Part shown: positions 1 to 8,579 of the stretch, one piece after another
Numbering within the stretch: the first letter of the stretch is position 1
How the letters are laid out: each line of letters begins with the position of its first letter
Assembly (NCBI RefSeq): GCF_030651755.1
Contig: NZ_JAUSBZ010000137.1
Coordinates: 1-51,972, forward strand
DNA: 51,972 nt
Reading direction: 5' to 3'
Source of the DNA: Phenylobacterium sp.
GTDB taxonomy: Bacteria; Pseudomonadota; Alphaproteobacteria; Caulobacterales; Caulobacteraceae
Translations under genes and position numbers: made by a program
Notes under the pieces: model-generated
Databases searched by the model: none
What the model saw: only the letters and a program-made list of their open reading frames with translations
What the model was told of the DNA's origin: nothing

Positions 1-1871
1 GTCATGGGCAGCAGGGCGTCCAGGTGCCAGATCAGCGACGGCGCCTCGATCATGGCGCCCACGTCCAGACGGGCCGGCGCGGGCCGGCCGCGACGCTGGG
101 CCCAGGCCACCTCGTGGTCCACCAGGGCGCGGGCGGCGCGGAACTCGTCCACGCTGGCCACCAGGGGGAACATGATCCGCAGGGCCCGGCCGCGCGCCGC
201 GGCGATCAGGGCGCGCAGCTGCAGGCGCAGCAGGGCCGGACGATCCAGCCCCATGCGGATGGCCCGCCAGCCGAGCGCGGGGTTCTCCTCCCGCTCGGCC
301 TCGAGATAGGGCAGCACCTTGTCGCCACCGAGGTCGAGGGTGCGGAAGGTCACCGGCAGGCCGCCGGCGGCGTCCAGCACGCGGCTGTAGAGGGCGGTCT
401 GGGCGTTGAAGCGGGGCAGTTCCTCGGCCACCATGAACTGGAACTCGGTGCGGAACAGGCCGATGCCTTCGGCGCCCGTCTCCCCCAGGATCTCCAGGTC
501 CACATCCAGACCGGCGTTCATCAGCAGGGTGACCTTGACCCCGTCGCGGGTGAAGGCCGGCGTGTCGCGCAGCTTGGCGAACTCGGCTCGCCGCTGTGAC
601 CGGACCTCGATCCGCGAGCGGATGGCCTGCACAACGTCCAGGCGGGGTCGCAGATAGGCTTCGCCCGTCTCGGCGTCGACGATCACCGGATCGCCCTCGG
701 TCACACGGTCGCGCAGGCCGTCCAGTCGTCCGACGCAGGGAATGTCCAGGGCCCTGGCGACAATGGCCGCATGGCTGGCCGAGGAACCCTCTTCCAGCAG
801 GAGGCCCTTCAGCTTGTGACGGTCGTATTCCAGCAGGTCGGCCGGGCCGAGGTTGCGGGCGATGAGGATGGCGTCTTCGGGAAGCTCCCGGGCCACGTGA
901 CCATCCCCGGCCAGATGGCGCAGCAGGCGGTCGGCCAGGTCTTCGAAGTCATGCAGCCGTTCGCGCAGATAAGGGTCGCGGGCCTGGCCCAGGCGCGCCC
1001 GGTGTTCAGAGCGGACCCGCTCCACCGCGGCTTCGGCCGTCAGGCCGTTGCGCACGGCGTCCTGCAGAGACCGGTTCCAGCCGCGGTCGTGGGCGAACAT
1101 GCGGTAGGTGTCGAGCACCTCGTATGAGGCCTCCACCAGGCCGTGCTGGCCCTCCAGCATCTCGTCCAGCTGGGCCTGCAGGCTGGAGATGGCTTGGGTC
1201 AGCTTGGCCTCTTCGGCCACCACATCGTCGGCCAGAAGTTGCGAGGGCGCGACCGGCGGCTCATGCAGAACCGCAATGCCCAAGGCCAGGCCGTCGGAGA
1301 ACTTCGCGCCTTTCAGACGTTCTGATCGGTGGGGGGCGATCTCGACCCCAGAAAGCTCGTTCTCTGAGATCAGCTCGCCGGCGACCATCTCGGCCAGCAC
1401 CATGGCGATGATCTGGACGTCCTCGACCTCGTCCTCGGTGTAGATCCGTTCGGTGCGGTTCTGAACCACCAGCACGCCGATCGCCCGCCCCCCGCGCAGC
1501 AGGGGGACGCCGAGGAAGGCGTGATAGGGATCCTCGCCGGTCTCCGGGCGGTAGGAGAAGGCCGGGTGGTTGGGGGCGTCGGCCAGGTTCAGCGGCCGGC
1601 CCAGGCGCATGATCTCGCCCACCAGGCCCTCTCCGGGCCGCATGCGGGTCAGGTGGACGGCGAGGGGATCGAGACCCTCGGTGGCGAACAGCTCCATTTC
1701 GCCGCCGGACCGGCGCATGTAGAGGGAGCACACCTCGGCGACCATGGAGCGCGCGATGATGCGCACCACCATGTCCAGGCGCTCCTGCGCCGGCGCAGTG
1801 CGCTGGACGGCCTCGCGGATCTGCCGCAGCAGGCTCCGTTGACCCCGTATGACCGCGCCGGTCATCGCCAT
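1..1871 (-). CDS. ptsP: PEP-protein phosphotransferase PtsP (nitrogen PTS enzyme I), 3' end cut by window
   Basis: Enzyme I of the nitrogen PTS takes phosphate from PEP onto a histidine and passes it to NPr, a regulatory rather than sugar-uptake relay in the cytoplasm. An N-terminal GAF domain (about residues 15-165) precedes the enzyme I core, which distinguishes PtsP from sugar enzyme I. The swivelling phosphohistidine motif GSSASHAAI places the active His at residue 367. The PEP-binding barrel shows TLDLGGDK and GIGLFRTEFQFM. The start is the ATG at 1871 (MAMTGAV). The frame stays open for 623 codons to base 1, so roughly the last 130 residues of a normal protein of about 750 lie outside the window. 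Family assignment is firm; the partner NPr is not in the window. Confidence 0.95.
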   Translation of the reverse strand, partial: MAMTGAVIRGQRSLLRQIREAVQRTAPAQERLDMVVRIIARSMVAEVCSLYMRRSGGEMELFATEGLDPLAVHLTRMRPGEGLVGEIMRLGRPLNLADAPNHPAFSYRPETGEDPYHAFLGVPLLRGGRAIGVLVVQNRTERIYTEDEVEDVQIIAMVLAEMVAGELISENELSGVEIAPHRSERLKGAKFSDGLALGIAVLHEPPVAPSQLLADDVVAEEAKLTQAISSLQAQLDEMLEGQHGLVEASYEVLDTYRMFAHDRGWNRSLQDAVRNGLTAEAAVERVRSEHRARLGQARDPYLRERLHDFEDLADRLLRHLAGDGHVARELPEDAILIARNLGPADLLEYDRHKLKGLLLEEGSSASHAAIVARALDIPCVGRLDGLRDRVTEGDPVIVDAETGEAYLRPRLDVVQAIRSRIEVRSQRRAEFAKLRDTPAFTRDGVKVTLLMNAGLDVDLEILGETGAEGIGLFRTEFQFMVAEELPRFNAQTALYSRVLDAAGGLPVTFRTLDLGGDKVLPYLEAEREENPALGWRAIRMGLDRPALLRLQLRALIAAARGRALRIMFPLVASVDEFRAARALVDHEVAWAQRRGRPAPARLDVGAMIEAPSLIWHLDALLPM

Positions 1872-1959
1872 CTTTGGTCTGTCTCCTGTCCCTCAGGAAT
1901 TTCTAGCAGCATCAGACGTCGGATCAGAGACGGAATTCGCCTCGCCGACCCCGTGGTGA

Positions 1960-2238
1960 TCATCGTGTCGCCCGGCCGAGCAGTTCGATCAGTTCGCTGG
2001 CCTTGCGACGCTGCTCCTCGGCGTCGCCGCTGACGATGGCGCATTCGATACATTGATCCAGATGGTCCTTCAGAAGCTCGGTCTCGACCCGGGCGAGGGC
2101 GGCGCGCACAGCCTGCACCTGGGTGAGGATGTCGATACAGTAGCGATCCTCCTCGACCATGCGGGCGACGCCACGCACCTGCCCTTCGATGCGGCTGAGG
2201 CGATTGGCCAGTTTCGACTTCGCGTCTGCATCCTTCAT
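1960..2238 (-). CDS. csoR: CsoR/RcnR-family metal-sensing repressor, probably copper
   Basis: All-helical DUF156 repressor of 92 residues. The copper-type C-H-C ligand set is visible: Cys34 in YCID, then His59 and Cys63 in KDHLDQC. In this family Cu(I) binding releases the repressor from a GC-tract operator. The start is the ATG at 2238, preceded by a strong AGGAGG. The open frame runs much further upstream, but that part is antisense to copA. It is divergent from the copper ATPase gene at 2335 with 96 bp between them, so the natural reading is that it represses copA and itself. A formaldehyde (FrmR) or nickel (RcnR) sensor is less likely given the ligand pattern and neighbour. Confidence 0.9.
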   Translation of the reverse strand: MKDADAKSKLANRLSRIEGQVRGVARMVEEDRYCIDILTQVQAVRAALARVETELLKDHLDQCIECAIVSGDAEEQRRKASELIELLGRATR

Positions 2239-2334
2239 GGGGCGCCTCCTTTGGTCTGGATAACATACCCCAGGCCGGTAATTGCGATATGCCCCTAGGG
2301 GGTATAAATTGCGGGCAAAGCCGGAGTTTTGACC
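2239..2334. promoter_or_regulatory. Shared csoR-copA promoter/operator region
   Basis: The spacer between the divergent csoR and copA genes contains the perfect palindrome CCCCTAGGGG at 2292-2301, embedded in an AT-flanked block (ATATG before, GTATAAAT after). A second ATACCCC tract lies at 2266-2272. Short G/C tracts flanked by TA are typical of CsoR-type operators. The TATAAAT at 2303-2309 is also placed to serve as a -10 element for copA. The operator role is inferred from context. Confidence 0.6.
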
Positions 2335-4665
2335 ATGTCGGAGTTTCACCACCATCACAGCGAACACCCGGCAAAGGCCGGGGAGGCCATCGATCCGGTC
2401 TGCGGCATGCGCGTCGATACCGCCGGCGCGCGGCATGTGAGCCAGCACGACGGCGAACCCTACTATTTTTGCTCGGCCGGCTGCCGGAGCAAATTCGAGG
2501 GCGATCCGACTCGATACCTGTCTCCCCGTGAGCCTGAACCCGCGGCCCCAGCCGGCACGATCTACACCTGCCCCATGCACCCGCAGATCCGCCAGGAAGG
2601 GCCCGGCGCCTGTCCGATCTGCGGCATGGCGCTGGAGCCGGACCTCGTCTCGGCCGAGGCCCTGCCGAACCACGAGCTGACCGACTTCACGCGCCGCGCC
2701 TGGATCGGGGGCGCGCTGGCCCTGCCGCTCTTTATGCTGGAGATGGGCGCGCACCTGCTTGGGCTCCATGTGCCGCTACCAGATGGGGTCGGCCCCTGGG
2801 TGCAACTGGCCCTGGCGACGCCGGTGGTGTGGTGGGCGGGGTGGCCCTTCCTGCAGCGGGGCTGGCTGTCCCTGCACACGGGCCAGCTCAATATGTTCAC
2901 CCTGATCGCGCTCGGGGTGTTGACGGCCTGGACCTTCAGCGCCGCCGCCGTCCTGGCGCCCGGATTGATCCCCGCCGCCTTCCGGGACTCCCACGGGGCG
3001 CCGCCGCTCTATTTTGAGGCCGCCGCCGTGATCGTGGTCCTGGTCCTGGTCGGCCAGGTCCTGGAGCTGCGCGCCCGGGAACGCACGTCGGGCGCATTGC
3101 GCGCCCTGCTGAACCTGGCCCCAAAGACCGCGCTGCGGGTGGAAGCTGACGGGCAGGACGCTGAAGTTCCGGTTGACCAGATCGCGCCGGGGGATCGGCT
3201 GCGGGTCCGTCCCGGCGAGAAAATCGCCGTCGACGGTGAGGTCATCGAGGGGCGCGCCGCGGTCGATGAGTCCCTGATCACCGGAGAATCCCTCCCGGTC
3301 ACAAAGGGGGTCGGCGACAAGGTGACGGCCGGCGCCCTGAACACCACCGGCGGCTTCATCATGCGGGCCGAGAAGGTGGGCGCCGAGACTCTGCTGGCCC
3401 AGATCGTCCAACTGGTGGCCCAGGCCCAGCGCAGTCGCGCGCCCATCCAACGCCTCGCCGACCAGGTTTCGGGCTGGTTCGTGCCGGCGGTGGTCGCGGT
3501 CGCCGTCGCCGCCTTCATCGGCTGGAGCCTGCTTGGGCCTGAGCCTCGCCTGGCCTACGCCCTGGTGGCGGCGGTCTCGGTGCTGATCATCGCCTGTCCC
3601 TGCGCGCTGGGCCTGGCGACGCCGATCTCCATCATGGTCGGGGTGGGGCGCGGCGCCCAGGCTGGCGTTCTGATCCGTGCGGCCGAGGCCCTGGAGCGTC
3701 TGGAAAAGGTCGACACACTGGTCGTCGACAAGACCGGCACTCTGACCGAGGGGCGCCCCGATGTGGTGGCGGTTACGCCCGTTGAGGCGACGTCCGAGGA
3801 CGATCTGCTGCGGCTGGCGGCCAGCCTGGAGCGAGCCAGCGAGCATCCCCTGGGGGCGGCCATCGTCCGCGCCGCCCAGGCCCGCAAGCTGACGCTGAGC
3901 GACCCTTCGGACTTTGACTCGCCGATCGGCCGCGGCGTTCTGGGCCAGGTGGACGGACGCGCCGTCGCGGTGGGCAGCGCCGCGTTTCTTGCCGACCAGG
4001 GCGCGTCGGCGACCCCGCTGAGTGACGTCGCCGAGGGGCATCGGCGGCAGGGGGCCACCGTGATCTTTGTCGCCTTGGATGGCGCCCTGGCGGGCTTGAT
4101 CGCCATCGCCGACCCGATCAAGGCCAGCGCCGGTCCAGCCATCGCCGCCCTGCATGCTTCGGGTCTGCGGATTCTGATGCTGACCGGCGACAATGCGGTC
4201 ACGGCCCAGGCGGTCGCGGCTCGCCTTGCGATTGACGAGGTGCGGGCCGAGGTGTCGCCGCAGGACAAGGCGCGCATCGTCTCTGAGCTGCGCGAGGCGG
4301 GCCGTGTGGTGGCCATGGCCGGCGACGGGGTCAACGACGCCCCGGCCCTGGCCAGCGCTGATGTGGGCATCGCCATGGGGGCCGGCGCCGATGTGGCCAT
4401 CGAGAGCGCGGCGGTGACCCTGCTGAGCGGCGACCTGTCAGGCGTTCTGCGCGCGGTCAGACTCTCCCGGGCGGTCATGGGCAATATCCGCCAGAACCTG
4501 GTCTTCGCCTTCGCCTACAACGCTGCCGGCGTGCCCCTCGCGGCGGGCCTGCTCTACCCGGCGTTTGGCCTGGTTCTGTCGCCTGCGATTGCGGCCTTGG
4601 CCATGTCGTTGTCTTCGGTCAGCGTCGTGGGCAACGCCCTGCGGCTACGCGGCCTCAAGCTTTGA
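2335..4665 (+). CDS. copA: Copper-exporting P1B-type ATPase with YHS and heavy-metal-binding N-terminus
   Basis: Inner-membrane pump that exports Cu(I) using ATP. Domain order: a His-rich start (HHHH at residues 5-8), a YHS domain (DPVCGM at about 20-25, then YYFCSAGC ending at 50), a heavy-metal-binding module (CPMHP 79-83, CPICGM 93-98), then the ATPase core. The core shows TGES (from 316), the CPC metal site (Cys421-Pro-Cys423), the phosphorylated Asp465 in [15 protein letters not shown] and [12 protein letters not shown] and MSLSS motifs near the end match Cu(I)-specific P1B-1 pumps. It has 776 residues. The ATG at 2335 is preferred over an in-frame TTG six bases earlier. The N-terminus uses YHS plus CPMHP modules instead of the usual CxxC ferredoxin-like domains. 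Confidence 0.95.
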   Translation: MSEFHHHHSEHPAKAGEAIDPVCGMRVDTAGARHVSQHDGEPYYFCSAGCRSKFEGDPTRYLSPREPEPAAPAGTIYTCPMHPQIRQEGPGACPICGMALEPDLVSAEALPNHELTDFTRRAWIGGALALPLFMLEMGAHLLGLHVPLPDGVGPWVQLALATPVVWWAGWPFLQRGWLSLHTGQLNMFTLIALGVLTAWTFSAAAVLAPGLIPAAFRDSHGAPPLYFEAAAVIVVLVLVGQVLELRARERTSGALRALLNLAPKTALRVEADGQDAEVPVDQIAPGDRLRVRPGEKIAVDGEVIEGRAAVDESLITGESLPVTKGVGDKVTAGALNTTGGFIMRAEKVGAETLLAQIVQLVAQAQRSRAPIQRLADQVSGWFVPAVVAVAVAAFIGWSLLGPEPRLAYALVAAVSVLIIACPCALGLATPISIMVGVGRGAQAGVLIRAAEALERLEKVDTLVVDKTGTLTEGRPDVVAVTPVEATSEDDLLRLAASLERASEHPLGAAIVRAAQARKLTLSDPSDFDSPIGRGVLGQVDGRAVAVGSAAFLADQGASATPLSDVAEGHRRQGATVIFVALDGALAGLIAIADPIKASAGPAIAALHASGLRILMLTGDNAVTAQAVAARLAIDEVRAEVSPQDKARIVSELREAGRVVAMAGDGVNDAPALASADVGIAMGAGADVAIESAAVTLLSGDLSGVLRAVRLSRAVMGNIRQNLVFAFAYNAAGVPLAAGLLYPAFGLVLSPAIAALAMSLSSVSVVGNALRLRGLKL

Positions 4666-4751
4666 GACCGGCCTGACGGCGCGGCCTGGACGGCGGGCCG
4701 CGCTGGGGCCATCTTCACCGCCAACAAACATAAGTCCTCGGGGAGGGGGCC

Positions 4752-6440
4752 ATGCGTCTCGGATTGACGCTGCTGGCGCTGGGCTGGGTCCTGGCCCTGG
4801 GCGGCGGCTGGACGGCACATCTGGTTCAGAGTTCTGGCGGGACAGAGGTGCGCGACGTGCGCTTTCCGGCCGGCGATGGGGCGCAGCTCAGCGGCCTGCT
4901 CTATGTGCCGGCTGAGGCGTCCGCTGAGCGTCCGGCGCCAGCGGTTCTGCTCAGCCACGGCTATATCAACACCCGCGAAATGCAGTCGGCCTTCGCCATC
5001 GAACTGGCGCGCCGCGGCTTCGTGGTCCTGGCCATGGACATGTCCGGCCACGGCTATTCGCAAGGCACGGTCGGCGCCAACGCCTTCGGCGGCCCCGCGG
5101 CCTTCGCCTATCTCAGCGGCCTTCCCATGGTCGACCGGGCCAATATCGGTATGGCCGGCCACAGCCTGGGCGGGGCGCCGATCCTGTTTGCGGCCAAGGC
5201 CAATCCCGATGGCTACCGGTCCATGGTCCTGGTCGGCTCGACCCCGGGCATATTCGGCGCGCCGGACGGGGAAGGCCGCGCATTTCCGCGCAATCTGGCG
5301 GTGGTTTTCGGCCAATATGACGAGTTTCCGGACCTGATGTGGCAGGTCCCGAAGGGCGGCGACATCGTCAATGCGTCCCGGTTGAAGTCCCTCTTCGCCA
5401 CCGATGCTCCGGTAGAGCCTGGCCGCATCTATGGCGACATCGCCGCCGGCGACGCCCGCTGGCTGCAGGTTCCGCCGATCACTCACCCCTGGGAGCATTT
5501 CTCCGGGTCTGGCGTGGGCGCGACCGTGGACTGGCTGCAGCAGACCCTGGAGGGCGAGGCGCGACCCTTGCCGGCCGACAACCAGATCTGGTTCTGGAAG
5601 GAGCTGGGGACCGGGGCGGGTCTGGTCGGGGCGGCGCTCCTGATGCTGGGGACCTTCCAGGCGCTGAGCGCCCTTGCCCGGCTGCCCGCCGCCCAGCCCC
5701 GGGGCGAGACGCGCGACCGCCGCTGGTGGATCGTCTTCTCCCTGACGGCGGCGGTTCCGGCCCTGACCTATTTCCCGTTCATGGCCCTTGGCCAGCTGTT
5801 CGCCGCCGGGCCGCTGTTTCCCCAGCAGGTCAACAACCAGTTGCTGGCCTGGGCCCTGCTGAACGGGCTGATCACCCTGGTGCTGGCTCTGATCGTGCGC
5901 GGCCCCGCGCCGCGTTTCCAGCATCGCTGGCTGGTCTCGCCCCTGATCGCCGTGGCCTCGGTGGGAATGGCCTATGGGGCGGTGGTGGTCTGCGACGCGC
6001 TCTTTACGACCGACTTCCGTTTCTGGGTCCTGGCGCTGAAGCCGCTGGACAGCCGTCAGCTGGCCTACGCCCTGGCCTATGCAGGGCCGTGGATCCTGTT
6101 CTTTCTGGTCAGCCACCGGGCGGTCGCCGCCCGCGTCAGCCTGAAGAGCCAGGGGGCCGGGGCGGAGATGGCGGCCTGGGCGCTGGCCATGAGTCTTGGC
6201 TTCGTCGCCCTCCTGGCCCTGGAGTATGGCGCGCTCTTTCTGACCGGGCGGCTTCTGACCCCGGCCGAGCCGCTGAACACCATCATCGCCATCCAGTTCG
6301 CGCCGCTCCTGGCCCTGATCGGCCTGATCGGCGCCTTCGCCTATCGCCGGTCCAACTCCTATGTCCCCGGTGCGGTGATCTGTGGCCTGTTCATCACCTG
6401 GTACATCGTCGGGGGCACGGCCACCCACTGGGCGGGGTAG
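4752..6440 (+). CDS. Alpha/beta hydrolase fused to a multi-pass membrane domain
   Basis: Protein of 562 residues. A hydrophobic N-terminal helix (residues 3-20) is followed by an alpha/beta hydrolase domain to about residue 270: LSHGY (oxyanion region) and the nucleophile elbow GHSLGG with Ser138. The rest consists of hydrophobic segments, about eight predicted membrane helices from residue 285 to the end. The start follows a good ribosome site (GGGGAGGGGGCC-ATG). It lies 86 bp behind copA on the same strand, so read-through is possible, but nothing links it to copper. The layout suggests a catalytic domain tethered to the periplasmic face of the inner membrane. Substrate unknown; esterase or peptidase activity is only a family-level guess. 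Confidence 0.75.
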   Translation: MRLGLTLLALGWVLALGGGWTAHLVQSSGGTEVRDVRFPAGDGAQLSGLLYVPAEASAERPAPAVLLSHGYINTREMQSAFAIELARRGFVVLAMDMSGHGYSQGTVGANAFGGPAAFAYLSGLPMVDRANIGMAGHSLGGAPILFAAKANPDGYRSMVLVGSTPGIFGAPDGEGRAFPRNLAVVFGQYDEFPDLMWQVPKGGDIVNASRLKSLFATDAPVEPGRIYGDIAAGDARWLQVPPITHPWEHFSGSGVGATVDWLQQTLEGEARPLPADNQIWFWKELGTGAGLVGAALLMLGTFQALSALARLPAAQPRGETRDRRWWIVFSLTAAVPALTYFPFMALGQLFAAGPLFPQQVNNQLLAWALLNGLITLVLALIVRGPAPRFQHRWLVSPLIAVASVGMAYGAVVVCDALFTTDFRFWVLALKPLDSRQLAYALAYAGPWILFFLVSHRAVAARVSLKSQGAGAEMAAWALAMSLGFVALLALEYGALFLTGRLLTPAEPLNTIIAIQFAPLLALIGLIGAFAYRRSNSYVPGAVICGLFITWYIVGGTATHWAG

Positions 6441-6446
6441 CGGGGC

Positions 6447-7067
6447 CTAGGGCGGGGTCACCAGATAGGCGCAACGCCGCGCGCCCTGCAGAATGTGGTC
6501 GATCCGTTCCACCTTTGCCGGCGCCAGCAGGTCACGAAAGAGCTGGAGCTCAGAGCGGCAGAAACCTTGGCAGGCGCTCGCCGCCGCGCAGATCGGACAG
6601 TGGTTCTCCACCAGCAGGAAAGCGCCGTCCTGGGTTGACGACCATTCGGCCATATAGCCCTCGGCGGCGCGAAGTCCGGCCAGTCGGCGCACCCTGGCCT
6701 CAAGGTCGTCAGCCCCGACCATCGCCGCCTGATATCCTCGGGCGCTGTCGGACTCCCGCCGGGCGATGAGGCGGTTGAGCCCCTCGAGGCCAAACTCCTC
6801 ACGCACCGCCGCCAGCAGCTCCACCGTGAGCTGAGCGTGGGTTTCAGGAAAGCGGGCGTGGCCAGCCGTGGTCAGGGTCCAGCTCGCCCGGGGCCGCCCG
6901 ACCCCGGCGCGTTCGTTGCGGCCCTCGACCAGGCCAGCCTCGGCCAGGCGTTCGACCTGCTGGCGCGTCGCCTGACGGCTGATCCCCAGCCGGGCGGCCA
7001 GGGCCGCCGTGGTCGCCGGTCCGACGGTTTTCAAATGGGTCAGAATGTCATCGGCGGAGGAGGGCAT
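6447..7067 (-). CDS. SufR/COG2345-like winged-helix regulator with C-terminal cysteine cluster
   Basis: About 206 residues. An N-terminal winged helix (residues 5-65; TTAALAARLGISRQATRQQV) is followed by a helical linker and a Cys-rich segment: NHCPIC, SACQGFC and a late RRC. The pattern resembles COG2345/SufR-type regulators, where such cysteines bind an Fe-S cluster. One Cys usual in that family (before the final GxRRC) appears to be His here, so cluster binding is unproven. Start: the ATG at 7067 (MPSSADD) is chosen; an in-frame TTG at 7088 would overlap the operator. It is divergent from the MFS gene at 7160, and paired inverted repeats in between make that gene its likely target. Confidence 0.75.
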   Translation of the reverse strand: MPSSADDILTHLKTVGPATTAALAARLGISRQATRQQVERLAEAGLVEGRNERAGVGRPRASWTLTTAGHARFPETHAQLTVELLAAVREEFGLEGLNRLIARRESDSARGYQAAMVGADDLEARVRRLAGLRAAEGYMAEWSSTQDGAFLLVENHCPICAAASACQGFCRSELQLFRDLLAPAKVERIDHILQGARRCAYLVTPP

Positions 7068-7080
7068 CGGCCTCGCATAA

Positions 7081-7160
7081 TTTGACAATTATCAGGTTGC
7101 GAAATCATTGCGGTAGCGCTAGCCAGGGTCAAGTCGTTTCGCAATTCAAAGCTTGTCAAA
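7081..7160. promoter_or_regulatory. Double operator with nested inverted repeats between regulator and MFS gene
   Basis: Two near-identical dyads mirror each other across the divergent intergenic region: TTTGACAA-N8-TTGCGAAA at 7081-7104 and TTTCGCAA-N8-TTGTCAAA at 7137-7160. Each is an imperfect palindrome. The second is the reverse complement of the first in both half-sites, and both pairs share one symmetry centre at 7120.5, where a GCTAGC palindrome sits. The right dyad touches the MFS start codon and the left lies just upstream of the regulator start. This is the arrangement expected for a repressor controlling both genes. Confidence 0.7.
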
Positions 7161-8578
7161 TGCCCACCGCCGCCCCCGCAGCCGGGAGCTGGAAAGACGT
7201 CCTGGCCGAGGGCCGGTTCGCCCAGTTCGTGCTGATCTGTCTGGCGGTGTGGCTGCATGCCGCCGACAGCCTGGTCACCGCCACCATCATGCCCAGCGTC
7301 GGCGCCGACCTCGGCGGATATGCCTATTTCGGCTGGGCGACGGCGGGCTTCCTGTTGGGCTCGGTGGTGGCCGGGGCCAGCGCCGGCTGGCTGACCGGAC
7401 GCACGGGGCTTCGCCAGGCCTTCGTCCTGTCGGCGATCATCTATGCCTTCGGCTGCCTGATGAGCGCGGCGGCGCCTGACATCTGGACCTTTCTGGGCGG
7501 ACGCCTGGTCCAAGGGCTCGGCGGCGGCTGGCTGGCCGGGTTCAGTTCGGTGGCCATCGGGCTTCTGTTCCCCGACCGGACCCTGCCAAGGGTCTATGCG
7601 GCTGCCACCGGCATCTGGGGGATCGCCACCCTGATCGGGCCTCTGATGGGCGGCGTCTTCGCCGATGCGGGCCTTTGGCGCTGGGCCTTCTGGTCGTTCG
7701 TGATCCAGGGCCTGCTGGTGGCCGGCGCGGCGCTTTTCCTGCTGCCCAAGGGCGAGAAGGGGGAGGGCGGCGGCGTACCCGCCCTGCAGTTGCTGCTGAT
7801 CGCCGGCGGAGTCGGCGCAATCGCCGCGGCGGACGTCCTGGGCGTGTTCAGCCTCGCGGTGATTCTTATCGCCGTGGGCCTGGGCGTCCTGGCGCTCAGC
7901 GTCAAGATCGACGCCCGCGCCAAGGTCCGGCTGCTGCCGGTCAGCTCAGGGGACTTCCGCACCATCGGCGGCCTGGGGTTCGCCACCATGTTCCTGATGA
8001 CCGCGGCATCCATGGGGTTCACCGTCTATGGCCCGGCCATTCTCCAGACCACTCGGGGCTATTCGGCGCTGGCGGCCGGCTATGTGATCGGGGTCGAGGC
8101 CCTGGCCTGGACCGGTTCGGCCCTGGCCATCGCTCACCTCACCGGCGTCTGGCGCGGGCGCATGGTGCGCCTGGGGGCTGTGCTGGCCGCCCTGGGTATT
8201 GGCCTGTGTGTCTTCGTCATCGCCGAGGGCCCGCTCTGGACCCTGCTGCTGGCCGCGATCCTGCTGGGCTCGGGCTTTGGCCTGTCCTCGGCCTTCATGA
8301 ACCAGATGGTGCTTTCGGCGCTGCCCGCCGAGGAGCGTGGCCTGGGCGGCGGGGCCATCAATACGGTGCGCTTCACCGGCGCGGCGGTGGGGGCGGCCGT
8401 GGCCGGCGCCCTCGCCAATCTGGCCGGTTTTGGCCAGGCCCTGACCTTCGCCAGCGCCAGCGCCGCGGCGCTCTGGGTGTTCGCCGCCGCCACGCCGGTG
8501 GCCGCAGCCGCCATATTCACCGCCTGGCGTCTCAGCCAGAAGCAGGACGCCGCGGGCGCGGCCGTTCAGCCAGCCTGA
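7160..8578 (+). CDS. MFS efflux transporter (EmrB/DHA2-like)
   Basis: Inner-membrane major-facilitator protein of 472 residues made almost wholly of hydrophobic helices. Early motifs fit drug/H+ antiporters: LHAADSLVTATIMPSVGADLGG in helix 1 (a variant of the usual D-x-TIVNVALP) and AGWLTGRTGLRQAF in the loop after helix 2. A late RGLGGGAINTVRFTGAAVGA segment is also typical of DHA2 members. The ATG at 7160 is chosen because the in-frame TTG at 7082 would translate through the operator. There is no clear Shine-Dalgarno, so the start is approximate. It is divergent from the Cys-rich regulator, and a regulator/exporter pair is inferred. Substrate unknown. Confidence 0.85.
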   Translation: MPTAAPAAGSWKDVLAEGRFAQFVLICLAVWLHAADSLVTATIMPSVGADLGGYAYFGWATAGFLLGSVVAGASAGWLTGRTGLRQAFVLSAIIYAFGCLMSAAAPDIWTFLGGRLVQGLGGGWLAGFSSVAIGLLFPDRTLPRVYAAATGIWGIATLIGPLMGGVFADAGLWRWAFWSFVIQGLLVAGAALFLLPKGEKGEGGGVPALQLLLIAGGVGAIAAADVLGVFSLAVILIAVGLGVLALSVKIDARAKVRLLPVSSGDFRTIGGLGFATMFLMTAASMGFTVYGPAILQTTRGYSALAAGYVIGVEALAWTGSALAIAHLTGVWRGRMVRLGAVLAALGIGLCVFVIAEGPLWTLLLAAILLGSGFGLSSAFMNQMVLSALPAEERGLGGGAINTVRFTGAAVGAAVAGALANLAGFGQALTFASASAAALWVFAAATPVAAAAIFTAWRLSQKQDAAGAAVQPA

Positions 8579-8579
8579 C

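Noticed and set aside
2776..4155. 459-codon open frame on the minus strand
   Set aside because: Antisense to copA, which has all catalytic motifs in frame; low-complexity Gly/Asp/Gln protein.
4554..6428. 624-codon open frame on the minus strand
   Set aside because: It runs antisense to the copA end and the membrane hydrolase, is Gln/Gly/Arg-rich, and has no family features; it is a by-product of high GC content.
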